In this document: positions 31,172 through 38,235 of the stretch, piece by piece
Numbering within the stretch: the first letter of the stretch is position 1
Layout: each line of letters starts with the position of its first letter
Assembly: GCA_023410475.1 (NCBI GenBank)
Contig: JAEYPS010000028.1
Location: forward strand, 62,001-126,000
DNA from: Bacillota bacterium
GTDB lineage: Bacteria; Bacillota; Clostridia; Christensenellales; SZUA-584
DNA length: 64,000 bases
Direction: 5' to 3'
Translations under genes and position numbers: made by a program
The notes under the pieces: generated by a model
What the model was told of the DNA's origin: nothing
The model's database searches: none
What the model saw: only the letters and a program-made list of their open reading frames with translations

Positions 31172-31516
31172 TTACTCATTCACTATACTCACCGGCGTGC
31201 CGATCTCAACCAAATCAAACAATTCCTCGGCGTCTTTATTATGCATACGTATACAGCCCTTCGATACGGCCTTGCCGATAGACGACGGTTTATTCGTTCC
31301 GTGTATGCCAATGCGGGGCTTTGACAACCCCATCCACCTTGAGCCGAACGGCCCGCCCGGGTTTTTGGATTTGTTTATAATTCTGAAATTACCTTTCGGC
31401 GTAGGTGTTAGCGGCTTGCCCACAGCTATCGTGTAGGTTTTATGAAGCTTGCTCTGCTTGTATAAGTCGAGCTTTCTTGATTTTACCCGTACTGTGATTT
31501 TGTATGTGCTTGGCAT
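31172..31516 (-). CDS. YkuD-type L,D-transpeptidase domain protein
   Basis: A 114-residue single-domain YkuD protein. The active-site pattern is HGTN (H72) and, after a short gap, SKGCIRM with catalytic Cys88. Such enzymes make 3-3 peptidoglycan cross-links or attach proteins to the wall. Upstream family traits (AVGKPLTPTPKGNF) are present. No signal peptide is visible, so either export uses another route or the start is further upstream; several clostridial homologues are equally short. It converges on the potassium channel gene. Confidence 0.87.
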   Translation of the reverse strand: MPSTYKITVRVKSRKLDLYKQSKLHKTYTIAVGKPLTPTPKGNFRIINKSKNPGGPFGSRWMGLSKPRIGIHGTNKPSSIGKAVSKGCIRMHNKDAEELFDLVEIGTPVSIVNE

Positions 31517-31622
31517 ACTACTATCTCCGCTGCTTTTTGTTTATACTATTCAGCAGGTTAATATTTGTTGCTTAATAAGGTCAGGAGCAGGGCGATACCT
31601 ACGTTTGCGCTGATGATCGTTC

Positions 31623-31652
31623 TTGCCCGCTGAGCCTTGCTGATGTTATAAT
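31623..31652 (+). promoter_or_regulatory. possible promoter of the patatin gene
   Basis: TTGCCC (31623-31628), an 18-nt spacer and a perfect TATAAT (31647-31652), 35 nt before the ATG. Confidence 0.45.
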
Positions 31653-31687
31653 ATGTATATGAAATGCTTGCATAACGGGGTTTTAAC

Positions 31688-32443
31688 ATGAAGATAGGTA
31701 TTGCGCTGGGCGGCGGCGGAGCGAAGGGCTTCGCGCATCTCGGGGTATTAAAGGCTCTTGGGGAGAAGGGCATAAAGCCGGATATGGTATCGGGGACTAG
31801 CGCGGGCTCGATAGTCGGCGCTTTTATCGCGGCGGGAAAAGAGCCTGAGGAGATACTTGAGCTTGTAAAGAAACACAGATTTATAGATTTCGCAAAGGTA
31901 ACGCTGCCCGGCGGAGGTTTTTTTACGCTGGACAACTTCGAGAAGCTCATGGAAAAGCTGCTGCCCGCGCGGGAGTTTTCAGATTTAAAACTTCCTTTCT
32001 ACGCTTCTGTAACAAACCTATATACAGGAAAGGTGGAGTACAAAAACGACGGGCCTCTCATACCTGTCATTAAGGCGTCGTGCGCCATACCGGTGCTGTT
32101 TACGCCGGTGAGGCTCGACGGACAGATGTACCTTGACGGGGGCATACTCGACAATCTCCCGTACACGCCGCTTGCCGGGAAGTGCGACAGGATAATTGTC
32201 GTCAACGTCAACTCGGGCTCGGAGGGCGTCGAGAGGCTGGGAAGCCTTAAAGGGGCGGCGCTCAGAGCGTTTGAGATAATAGCAAACAGAGACAGCGAGA
32301 ACGCCAAATGCAACTGCAGCCTTATAATAGAGCCGCCGGGTCTCGGCAAATTCAAGATACTCGATACGAGCCACGCGGACGATCTTTTTGAGATAGGTTA
32401 TAATCACTGCAATCAAATAGACGTTGAGTCGGCGCTGGAGTAG
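31688..32443 (+). CDS. patatin-like phospholipase (RssA/YlbK-like)
   Basis: A 251-residue patatin-fold esterase. It has the oxyanion loop GGGGAKG (8-14), nucleophile elbow GTSAG (Ser38) and the partner DGG (Asp150), so the Ser-Asp dyad is complete. It begins directly with the fold and has no signal peptide, so it should act on cytoplasmic-side membrane lipids. Physiological substrates of this subfamily are mostly unknown. It converges, 14 nt apart, on a membrane protein gene. Confidence 0.9.
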   Translation: MKIGIALGGGGAKGFAHLGVLKALGEKGIKPDMVSGTSAGSIVGAFIAAGKEPEEILELVKKHRFIDFAKVTLPGGGFFTLDNFEKLMEKLLPAREFSDLKLPFYASVTNLYTGKVEYKNDGPLIPVIKASCAIPVLFTPVRLDGQMYLDGGILDNLPYTPLAGKCDRIIVVNVNSGSEGVERLGSLKGAALRAFEIIANRDSENAKCNCSLIIEPPGLGKFKILDTSHADDLFEIGYNHCNQIDVESALE

Positions 32444-32456
32444 CGCCCGTCTGCTC

Positions 32457-33218
32457 TTAGTATCTAAACATCCCTCCGAACAGCCAGTATAAAAGCCAGC
32501 TCGCGAGATTTGCGGTGATTACGAACGCCACGAGCCGTTTTTTTGATATATTTTTATACTTTTTACTGTAGTAAAGATATTCGACTGCCATAACCGCGGC
32601 TTCAAGGCATATGATTATTTTCAGATAGTCTATGACCAGAGTCGAGTACATTATCAGTATAAGCACATTCATCGCAAGGTTGGTTATTATGTTTATATAA
32701 ACTACATATTTGCCGGGCTTTAGCTTAAAAAACAAAGATATTATCCATTCAACAACTAGAGTAAATAGAAGCGGGAATACCAATATGATTCCGCCGAAAA
32801 AGACTATCGTACCATTAGGTTTCCGGCTGAGTATCGCACCCTGCTTTAATACGTTGTCTTTTATGCTATAGACATAAGAGCCCCGTTCGGAAAAATCGAC
32901 GAAATTTGATTGCAGATCTTCACCGCTTTTTAGCTTTACAACGAGCTGAAAGCTTTTAAGCTGCGCGTCTTTGTTATAAAAACTAATGATACGCTCGTTT
33001 TGCAGCTTGGTTTCTCTTGATGATGTGCCACGTCCGGCATATTTATATTCATTGTTTTGATCATAACCGTAGATATATACAGTCTTAATATCCGAATATC
33101 CGTCGACTAGGATATCGATTAATTCTGGAGGCGGAGGAGGCGCGTTGGCAAGCGCGGGCATAGGAAGTATTAAAAGCAAGAAGATCACTATTGCTGGTAG
33201 TATGAGCAGACGTTTCAT
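32457..33218 (-). CDS. uncharacterised membrane protein with signal peptide and extracytoplasmic domain
   Basis: 253 residues that I do not recognise. A cleavable-looking signal peptide (hydrophobic 4-22, ALANA) leads to a Pro-rich start APPPPPE and a soluble domain (about 30-135). Four hydrophobic helices follow (about 143-165, 174-190, 198-215 and 227-248). The domain-then-TM layout resembles hypothetical clostridial membrane proteins next to lipoproteins. It is more AT-rich than the core genes. No operon partner is visible; neighbours are patatin (convergent) and a GNAT protein gene 59 nt upstream in the same direction. Confidence 0.6.
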   Translation of the reverse strand: MKRLLILPAIVIFLLLILPMPALANAPPPPPELIDILVDGYSDIKTVYIYGYDQNNEYKYAGRGTSSRETKLQNERIISFYNKDAQLKSFQLVVKLKSGEDLQSNFVDFSERGSYVYSIKDNVLKQGAILSRKPNGTIVFFGGIILVFPLLFTLVVEWIISLFFKLKPGKYVVYINIITNLAMNVLILIMYSTLVIDYLKIIICLEAAVMAVEYLYYSKKYKNISKKRLVAFVITANLASWLLYWLFGGMFRY

Positions 33219-33277
33219 AGATTACCCTCTGATATTATAATATCCGCATACGGATTACATCCGTGTACTGTACCATC

Positions 33278-34177
33278 CTATTCTGTTGTAAGCTCCCAAA
33301 ACGTCTCGGTGGATATAGGATAAAAACCTATGCTGTAGTAAAACTGCTGGGATGAGCCTACATATGCGTATTTCGCGCCCATTTCGCCGCAGCGCCGCAC
33401 GCACTCGAGAACGGCTGCCCGGCCAAGGCCCATTCTGCGAAAATCGGGGTCTGTAGCTACGGGTTCCACCAGCGCATAGCTCGTTGAGGGGTCGCACCAC
33501 ATTCCGCAGTACGATACGAAGTCCCCTTTCAACGAAACTACCGCTACCTTGAGCCGAAGGTCGTCATGCGGCCCGGATACGCTGATCCTTCTTTCCTCTA
33601 TCGATTTTTCGTCAGCCGGCGGTTCGCCTTCGTGATTGAAGCCCCTCCATAACACCCTGTTATACTTATACATATCGAAATCTCTATCAAGGCTTGTTAT
33701 CGAAAAGCCTTGCGGCAGGTCATAGGTAAGACTCTCGCTTTTAATATCCATCATGGCGTTGTGCTCTTTTGACTGCGTCGGCCTGAAACCAAGCCCGAAA
33801 GCCGCGCGCTGAAAGTCAAGATCTCCGTCGGGAATGAGAGCGTTGATTTTCCCGCCGCTTAAGAGATTGTCCTTCGCGTACATCAGCATTTCTTTTTTCA
33901 GACTTTCGTATCCTTTTCTGATAAGAAAATAGGCGTGCCCGAGGTTTGACTCGTAGGTCGCGACGGCAGCGATGCGGCCGCCGTCCTCCCAGATGCCGAT
34001 GCGTGAAAGCGAAGCGGTATCAAGGAAAGGAAGCGAAAATGCCCACTCCCACCGGCCCCATAAAAACCCCGGAGCAATGACCTTCTCATTGTTTATATCC
34101 ACTAAGAAGTCGCGAACCTTGTTAAAGTCTTCGCTGAAGCCGGGTGTGTCCGTAAAATTGCGGAACCGTACAGGCAT
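33278..34177 (-). CDS. GNAT family N-acetyltransferase
   Basis: 299 residues from ATG 34177, which has AAAGGAG 6 nt upstream; an ATG at 34261 would add 28 residues without an SD. The C-terminal half has the acetyl-CoA pyrophosphate loop of the GNAT fold (RRMGLGRAAVLECVRR) followed by the beta-bulge strand AKYAYVGSS and FYYSIGF. The N-terminal half also looks GNAT-like, with AVATYESNLGHAYFLIRKGYES, so this may be a tandem-GNAT protein. The substrate is unknown. Confidence 0.82.
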   Translation of the reverse strand: MPVRFRNFTDTPGFSEDFNKVRDFLVDINNEKVIAPGFLWGRWEWAFSLPFLDTASLSRIGIWEDGGRIAAVATYESNLGHAYFLIRKGYESLKKEMLMYAKDNLLSGGKINALIPDGDLDFQRAAFGLGFRPTQSKEHNAMMDIKSESLTYDLPQGFSITSLDRDFDMYKYNRVLWRGFNHEGEPPADEKSIEERRISVSGPHDDLRLKVAVVSLKGDFVSYCGMWCDPSTSYALVEPVATDPDFRRMGLGRAAVLECVRRCGEMGAKYAYVGSSQQFYYSIGFYPISTETFWELTTE

Positions 34178-34307
34178 AATTCGCTCCTTTGGGCAGCCGT
34201 ATCTGACGGCCGAATGCCCATTTTTTGTTGATATTATATGTGTTAAGGGATATGCTGTCAATTATAATTGGAGTGTATAATAATAAAAGGAGCGCGTCAG
34301 AAAACTA

Positions 34308-34336
34308 TTGCACAGAGCTTAAAAATCAGTTATAAT
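34308..34336 (+). promoter_or_regulatory. promoter of tRNA-Ala
   Basis: TTGCAC (34308-34313), a 17-nt spacer and perfect TATAAT (34331-34336), 20 nt before the tRNA. Confidence 0.7.
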
Positions 34337-34356
34337 ACGTTTCTGTGATGAAGCGC

Positions 34357-34432
34357 GGGGATATAGCTCAGTTGGTAGAGCGCTGCGTTCGCAATGCAGA
34401 GGTCAGGGGTTCGAATCCCCTTATCTCCACCA
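34357..34432 (+). tRNA. tRNA-Ala (anticodon CGC)
   Basis: A 76-nt cloverleaf with acceptor GGGGATA / TATCTCC, which contains the G3-U70 pair that AlaRS recognises. D arm GCTCAGTTGGTAGAGC, anticodon loop TTCGCAA, T arm GGGGTTCGAATCCCC, encoded CCA. Reads GCG codons. Confidence 0.96.
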
Positions 34433-34436
34433 AATA

Positions 34437-34463
34437 TTAAACGTCCTCATATGGGCGTTTTTT
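34437..34463 (+). terminator. terminator after tRNA-Ala
   Basis: AAACGTCC / GGGCGTTT hairpin (one G-U pair) followed by a T run. The stretch from here to 34731 (about 270 nt) shows no gene or structure that I recognise. Confidence 0.7.
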
Positions 34464-34731
34464 ATTTGGAAATAGTCATCTAAATACAAATATTTTTATG
34501 GGCGGGTTGAGGTAACAAGTATCATGTATGAAACCATTCGTTCAATATCTTTTTAGGGCTTCATGTGTGCTTTTTGCTTGTTACCATTATTACTGTGCCG
34601 ATGCCCCGTGTGTTATGGGCTTAAAAAAGCCTATGGAACGATAATGGGAAGTCAATTGACCGATGAACATATCATAAACAAATGGTCTCTGTCATTGTCG
34701 ATATTGGCAACAAAGCTTCTGTCATGGACGG

Positions 34732-35208
34732 TCACCCGTTTATTTTCTCATAATCGTATCGACCTTTGATGTGTGCATTATACCAGCGGCCAAGTGAATC
34801 GGCTGCAATAAATTGAATCCATTCATCCTCTGGAAAATCCGAATACGTGTAGACTGAGCCGTTGTCCCTGAACCGGACAACAAGAACCTCCCATTCTGAA
34901 TCATAGCCGATTTCACTGAAGCAGGAGGACTCAGGCGTGGGCTGCATGTTAACGGCGCCAACATCAAAAATGCGCGGCGTCGGTGTTGGAACCATGTCGT
35001 CTACATCAAAAATCCCCGGTGTCGGCGCCGGTATCACGTTATCAGCGTCAGAACTGCGCGGCGTCGGCTCTACTGTCATTTCAGGAGTTGTTGTAACGTG
35101 AGCGGTTACGACAGTGTCTGTACTGGTTTTTTGTTTTGTTTCAACACATCCCACCAGTAATAATAGAATTAAAAGTAAGAGTGTGCAGCAGCATGCAATG
35201 CGTTTCAT
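34732..35208 (-). CDS. lipoprotein with Pro/Thr repeat linker and KTSC domain
   Basis: 158 residues. A lipoprotein signal peptide (MKRIACCC, LLLVGC lipobox, Cys21) is followed by a linker with three imperfect repeats of the form PTP-R/G-I/S-FDVDD-x-V/P and then a KTSC domain (about 98-155: IGYDSEWEVLVVRFRDNGSVYTYSDFPEDEW, SLGRWYNAHIKGRYDYEKI). KTSC is a small beta domain found alone in many bacteria and near the C-terminus of some lysyl-tRNA synthetases; its function is not settled. Display of a KTSC domain on the cell surface is unusual. Start ATG 35208. Confidence 0.8.
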   Translation of the reverse strand: MKRIACCCTLLLLILLLLVGCVETKQKTSTDTVVTAHVTTTPEMTVEPTPRSSDADNVIPAPTPGIFDVDDMVPTPTPRIFDVGAVNMQPTPESSCFSEIGYDSEWEVLVVRFRDNGSVYTYSDFPEDEWIQFIAADSLGRWYNAHIKGRYDYEKING

Positions 35209-35387
35209 GGTGGGAATCTCCTATTCATCATCTTCAAATTAAGTCGCTATGACACGTATCGACTGACCGTAGCCATCATTGCGGGAAAAAACTCAAAAAC
35301 ATTGGCTTAATTCAGATGGTTCATTGTGACTGACATATGCGCTGTTGTATCTGTCAGCCGTATCATGGTCATTGCCTTAAAAGACCG

Positions 35388-35610
35388 CTAGATTTCTTCA
35401 TTGCATATTTCCCTGATATAGAAGGTTCCCCTGGAGCAGTGCAGCGAGATCATCATAGAGTCTGCATCCTGCTCTGTATCAACGATTTCGCTGAAGACCG
35501 TCCATTCCTCGTAAATATATTGTGTGACAGAAGCCGGCGGATTACCGTTTTCGCCGCAGAGCGTATCGTGGCGCAGTGAAGTAACGGATCCTTTAAGAAC
35601 GAATAGGAGA
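35388..35610 (-). pseudogene. possible coding remnant without a start codon
   Basis: Between two lipoprotein genes (a 402-nt gap) one minus-strand frame stays open and reads like protein (segments such as GENGNPPASV, YIYEEWTVFSEIVDTEQD and GTFYIREICNEEI, then a stop at 35388-35390). It has no usable start codon before a late double ATG, and it lies in the +1 frame relative to the lipoprotein gene just upstream. It may be the separated 3' part of a frameshifted gene, or chance. The rest of the gap shows nothing recognisable. Confidence 0.25.
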
Positions 35611-35919
35611 TTACGGGGTCGGCGCTGATGTTTTTCTAAAGGACAGCCGATACCGCTTCCCGGGCTCTATGGGCGCCTGCCCGCGCAGTGTAAACTCGTC
35701 CGCTGAATCCAGCTTTAAAACATAAGTATCCGGCTGATCGGTATCATATTCTTTGGCAAGCGTGTAGTCAGCTCCCTCAATTTTTATGAGCATTGAGAGA
35801 TCGTTCGTTTTTATCAGACCGTTGATTTCATCTGAAACGGCGAACTTCTCGCAGCTGGCGAATAAAAGCATCGACAGGATCAGCCAAACGACAGGCAACA
35901 GTATCTTCAAAGCTTTCAT
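35611..35919 (-). CDS. small hypothetical lipoprotein
   Basis: 102 residues from ATG 35919, which has TTTGGAGG about 6 nt upstream (a TTG four codons earlier overlaps the SD). The signal peptide ends in a lipobox-like LFASC (Cys22). The remaining 80 residues look like a small beta domain (YTLAKEYDTDQPDTYVLKLDSADEFTLRGQ). I do not recognise a family. It has a similar layout to the KTSC lipoprotein downstream, and the sequence after its stop stays open in another frame, so a frameshift at the 3' end cannot be excluded. Confidence 0.6.
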   Translation of the reverse strand: MKALKILLPVVWLILSMLLFASCEKFAVSDEINGLIKTNDLSMLIKIEGADYTLAKEYDTDQPDTYVLKLDSADEFTLRGQAPIEPGKRYRLSFRKTSAPTP

Positions 35920-36083
35920 AGGGTCCTCCAAAGGTAATCAATTAACATTATACCAATTATTATAATTTGCACAACAAATAGTTAAAACACAGAAAGAACA
36001 GCAAGTAATTAAATATTAATCAAGTCTGTAGTTACCCCAAACCCACCCAGAAACACGAAAATGTTCATATTTAGATTATTTTG

Positions 36084-36120
36084 CCCCACCAAAAAGCACG
36101 GCTTTTTGGGGACCCCGGTA
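36084..36120 (+). repeat. interspersed hairpin repeat, copy B
   Basis: The core AAAAAGC-ACG-GCTTTTT, flanked by CCCCACC and GGGGACCCCGG, matches the scattered hairpin family described at 48312. It lies directly before the diverged copy of the 116-nt repeat. The gap 35920-36339 holds these repeats and no gene. Confidence 0.6.
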
Positions 36121-36129
36121 AAAACGCCC

Positions 36130-36201
36130 CAATGGCACGTTTTAGCGAGACGGCTCGGTTGGTAGCGACGGTTAAGTAATATGCTACGGCGAGGGAGGAC
36201 A
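36130..36201 (+). repeat. diverged third copy of the tRNA-Ser-associated 116-nt repeat
   Basis: Shares TGGCACGTTT, then GAGACGGCTCGGTTGG, then a TATGC(T/A)ACGGCG tail and a GGCAGA/GGACAG end with the copies at 29730 and 29869. The left palindrome arm is lost. A hairpin with a T run (GCGCCC-TTTT-GGGCG, 36220-36238) follows. Confidence 0.6.
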
Positions 36202-36219
36202 GAATTGATTTTATTGTAG

Positions 36220-36240
36220 CGCCCTTTTGGGCGTTTTTAT
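36220..36240 (+). terminator. terminator-like hairpin
   Basis: GCGCCC / GGGCG with a T4 loop and a trailing TTTTTATTTT, oriented for plus-strand transcription, yet no gene lies directly upstream on that strand; it follows the third repeat copy. Confidence 0.6.
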
Positions 36241-36299
36241 TTTGGCCGATAAGGGGAGTCGAAGCGCTTCACGCGTTTCAAGTCCCTCCGATTTACACT

Positions 36300-36328
36300 T
36301 CCAAAACAAAAAGCCATACTTACGTATG
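36300..36328 (-). terminator. terminator after tRNA-Leu
   Basis: On the minus strand, 11 nt after the CCA end, CATAC-GTAA-GTATG is followed by GCTTTTTGTTTT. A wider pairing CCAAAACAAA / TTTGTTTTGG includes the tRNA CCA end. Confidence 0.6.
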
Positions 36329-36339
36329 ACCATTTGTTT

Positions 36340-36423
36340 TGGTGCGGTCGATGGGACTTGAACCCATACGGTATAACCATACGCCCCTCAAACGTACGCG
36401 TCTGCCAGTTCCGCCACGACCGC
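36340..36423 (-). tRNA. tRNA-Leu (anticodon GAG)
   Basis: An 84-nt class II tRNA. Acceptor GCGGTCG / CGACCGC, leucine-type D loop, anticodon stem TACGT / GCGTA with loop TTGAGGG (GAG), extended variable arm, T arm TGGGTTCAAGTCCCA, encoded CCA (plus 36340-36342). Reads CUC and CUU. Confidence 0.95.
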
Positions 36424-36453
36424 ATATTTGTTTAATTTTTTGCCGCAAATGTG

Positions 36454-36481
36454 ATTATAACATATGCGGCGGGAATGTCAA
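36454..36481 (-). promoter_or_regulatory. promoter of tRNA-Leu
   Basis: On the minus strand TTGACA (plus 36476-36481), a 16-nt spacer and TATAAT (plus 36454-36459), 31 nt before the tRNA 5' end. Confidence 0.7.
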
Positions 36482-36612
36482 GAACGGCTTTTAGCGGTTA
36501 GATGAGAATATATGATACCGTTTCCCTAAATGCGTATAATTAAATATAAAAAGCAATAATAGTAATAAATATCAGCATTTATATATATGAGCGAGTAAAT
36601 TCATGATTGACA

Positions 36613-36654
36613 ATATCGTAATTGAGCGATATAATCATATCGTAAAAAAACGAT
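36613..36654 (+). promoter_or_regulatory. arsR promoter with two dyad operators
   Basis: A perfect -10 TATAAT (36630-36635) sits between two dyads: ATATCG-N8-CGATAT (36613-36632) and ATCGT-N6-ACGAT (36639-36654). The same half-site recurs before the permease gene, as expected for self-regulation by the encoded ArsR dimer. Confidence 0.6.
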
Positions 36655-36665
36655 GGGGAGAGGTT

Positions 36666-36971
36666 ATGGACATCTCAAAAGTCTGCAACGCGCTCGGCAA
36701 CGAGACGAGGTTCCAGATAGTAAAGGCGCTTAAGGACAAGACGATAGGCACGTGCTGCGACAAGATACAGTATTTCGAGAACGGGATAAGCGTTGCCGAC
36801 GCCGTATCTACGACCGGCCTAGCTCAGTCGACCGTATCGCAGCATCTCGCCGTTCTTGAAAAAGCGGGCGTCATCATACGCGAAAAGCGCGGACAGTGGA
36901 CGTGCTTCTTTTTGAATAAAGAGCTCCTTGAGCAGTTTTGCTGTGCTGTACGTAAGACGCTTATTGAATGA
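36666..36971 (+). CDS. ArsR/SmtB family metalloregulator
   Basis: 101 residues from ATG 36666 (GGGGAGAGG upstream; earlier in-frame ATG lies within the operator region). The ArsR winged helix is clear: NALGNETRFQIVKAL, then VADAVSTTGLAQSTVSQHLAVLEKAGVIIREKRGQWTCFFLN. Cys30-Cys31, C80 and the C92-C93 pair are candidate ligands for As(III)/Sb(III) or another soft metal, but the classic CxCxxC in the recognition helix is absent, so the sensor site is non-standard. It precedes the ArsP-like permease gene by 56 nt and shares its operator motif, so this is a regulator-effector pair. Confidence 0.9.
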   Translation: MDISKVCNALGNETRFQIVKALKDKTIGTCCDKIQYFENGISVADAVSTTGLAQSTVSQHLAVLEKAGVIIREKRGQWTCFFLNKELLEQFCCAVRKTLIE

Positions 36972-36992
36972 CATATTTTTTTAACTCGATAC

Positions 36993-37013
36993 ATCGTAAA
37001 AATACGATATAAT
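36993..37013 (+). promoter_or_regulatory. ArsR operator overlapping a -10 before the permease gene
   Basis: A dyad ATCGTA-AAAA-TACGAT (36993-37008) abuts TATAAT (37008-37013), with the GGAGG of the permease directly after. Half-sites match those upstream of arsR. Confidence 0.6.
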
Positions 37014-37027
37014 ATGGAGGTATTTCT

Positions 37028-38113
37028 ATGGAAGTAATATGGGACTATTTTAAAGGAGCTGTGCTGTACGTATTTAATACGCTACTGCACAACGCCCCGA
37101 TACTTATAATCGGCATACTGATAGCGGCGGCTATGCAGGCTTATGTGAATCACGAAAAGCTGAAAAACTGGCTGATGAGGCGCTCGTCTGTCTCGATACC
37201 CGCGACCGTCGCGTTCGGCGCGTTTACGCCTTTCTGCGCATGCGGCACTATGGCTGTCGTTATATCCATGCTTGCGACATCGCTGCCGTGGGGGCCTATA
37301 ATGGCGTTTCTTACATCTTCGCCTTTGATGAGCCCCGAGGGGTTCGTGCTGATATCGGGCATTATAAGCCCGGCATTCGCCGTTGCGCTTGCCGCCTCCT
37401 CGGTAATAATAGGCGCAGGTTCGGGCTATTTGTCTAACATTATCGAGAAAAGAACACAGTTTTTTAATAACCAGCTGCGTTTTGTTTCGAGTTCGATATC
37501 TGATGACGCAAGCTGCGGTTGCAGCTCGGGCAATGCTGAGCATACTCCCGCCATAAACAGCGCGTGCTGCAATGCCGCAGACGATCAGTGTGGCTGCGGT
37601 TCGGGCAATGCAGACGATATCACGGTTCAGGGGTGCTGCGGCGTTATATCAAAGCCGTCCGCGCGAAGCTCCGTTCTAGGCTTTTTTGTAAAGTACAAAA
37701 TAGACAAGATGGCCAAAGCGGCGTTTGACGTCGGTATAAAAAAGATACTGCCTTACTTCGCGGCATTCGCGGCAGCAGGGTATATGATAAACAGGCTGAT
37801 ACCCTCCACTTGGATAACGGCGCTGTTCGGCTCGCAGAGCATATTCGCGGTGCCTCTGGCCGCTGTTGTAGGACTGCCGCTCTACGTTAACGGCGATTCC
37901 GCGATACCGCTTATAAATTCATTAATGCAAAGCGGCGTAAGCCCGGGGGCGATGCTTGCGTTCCTTATAACGGGGCCGGGCACGAGCGCGGGCGTTATGG
38001 CCGGGATTGCTACGATAATGAAAAGAAAAGCTTTAGGGCTTTACGTAGCGTTCATACTAATGGGAGCGATATTTCTCGGTTATGCGTATGAACTGATACT
38101 TGCATTGATTTAG
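37028..38113 (+). CDS. ArsP/DUF318-type permease, probable metalloid or metal efflux
   Basis: A 361-residue permease with about eight membrane helices in two halves. The first half has the family signature TPFCACGTMAVV in a helix, with cysteines that bind trivalent organoarsenicals in ArsP. Between the halves lies a cytoplasmic loop (about 155-215) made of two similar Cys-rich units, each CGC-S/G-SGNA-E/D followed by a CC pair, which looks like a duplicated metal-binding segment. The second half has the repeat-like GLPLYVNGDSAIPLI and TGPGTSAGVMAGI. Under ArsR control, methylarsenite or a related soft-metal export is likely; copper/zinc export has been claimed for sister families. Confidence 0.85.
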   Translation: MEVIWDYFKGAVLYVFNTLLHNAPILIIGILIAAAMQAYVNHEKLKNWLMRRSSVSIPATVAFGAFTPFCACGTMAVVISMLATSLPWGPIMAFLTSSPLMSPEGFVLISGIISPAFAVALAASSVIIGAGSGYLSNIIEKRTQFFNNQLRFVSSSISDDASCGCSSGNAEHTPAINSACCNAADDQCGCGSGNADDITVQGCCGVISKPSARSSVLGFFVKYKIDKMAKAAFDVGIKKILPYFAAFAAAGYMINRLIPSTWITALFGSQSIFAVPLAAVVGLPLYVNGDSAIPLINSLMQSGVSPGAMLAFLITGPGTSAGVMAGIATIMKRKALGLYVAFILMGAIFLGYAYELILALI

Positions 38114-38130
38114 CTTATTATTACTCTATA

Positions 38131-38175
38131 CCCACCTCAAAAGCCTCACGACTTTTTAGGGCTCCGAATTAAAAA
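38131..38175 (+). repeat. interspersed hairpin repeat, copy C
   Basis: CCTCAAAAG...CTTTTTAGGG followed by CTCCGAATTAAAA, 18 nt after the permease stop. Same family as the copies at 13504, 36084, 42191, 48312 and 61172. Confidence 0.65.
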
Positions 38176-38210
38176 ATGCCCGCAAGACCGGCTGGTTTGA
38201 TGCGGGCATT
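38171..38210 (-). terminator. terminator of the nitronate monooxygenase-like gene
   Basis: AATGCCCGC / GCGGGCATT, 9-bp stem; the A run at its left (38171-38176) gives a T run on the minus strand. Confidence 0.75.
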
Positions 38211-38235
38211 TCCCAGTAAAATGAAAGATATTCTC

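Noticed and set aside
31558..31690. Minus-strand frame ending in a hydrophobic 40-residue stretch before the YkuD gene
   Set aside because: It could be a tiny membrane peptide, but no SD is present and the longer frame is antisense to the patatin gene.
34563..34769. 68-codon plus-strand frame between tRNA-Ala and the KTSC gene
   Set aside because: No SD, odd composition, and its end overlaps the KTSC gene in antisense.
36237..36425. Minus-strand frame of 62 codons
   Set aside because: It runs through the tRNA-Leu and its terminator; this is a well-known false frame over leucine tRNA genes.
37028..38113. Calling the permease a proven arsenite pump
   Set aside because: The family also contains copper/zinc and organoarsenical exporters; only soft-metal efflux in general is supported.
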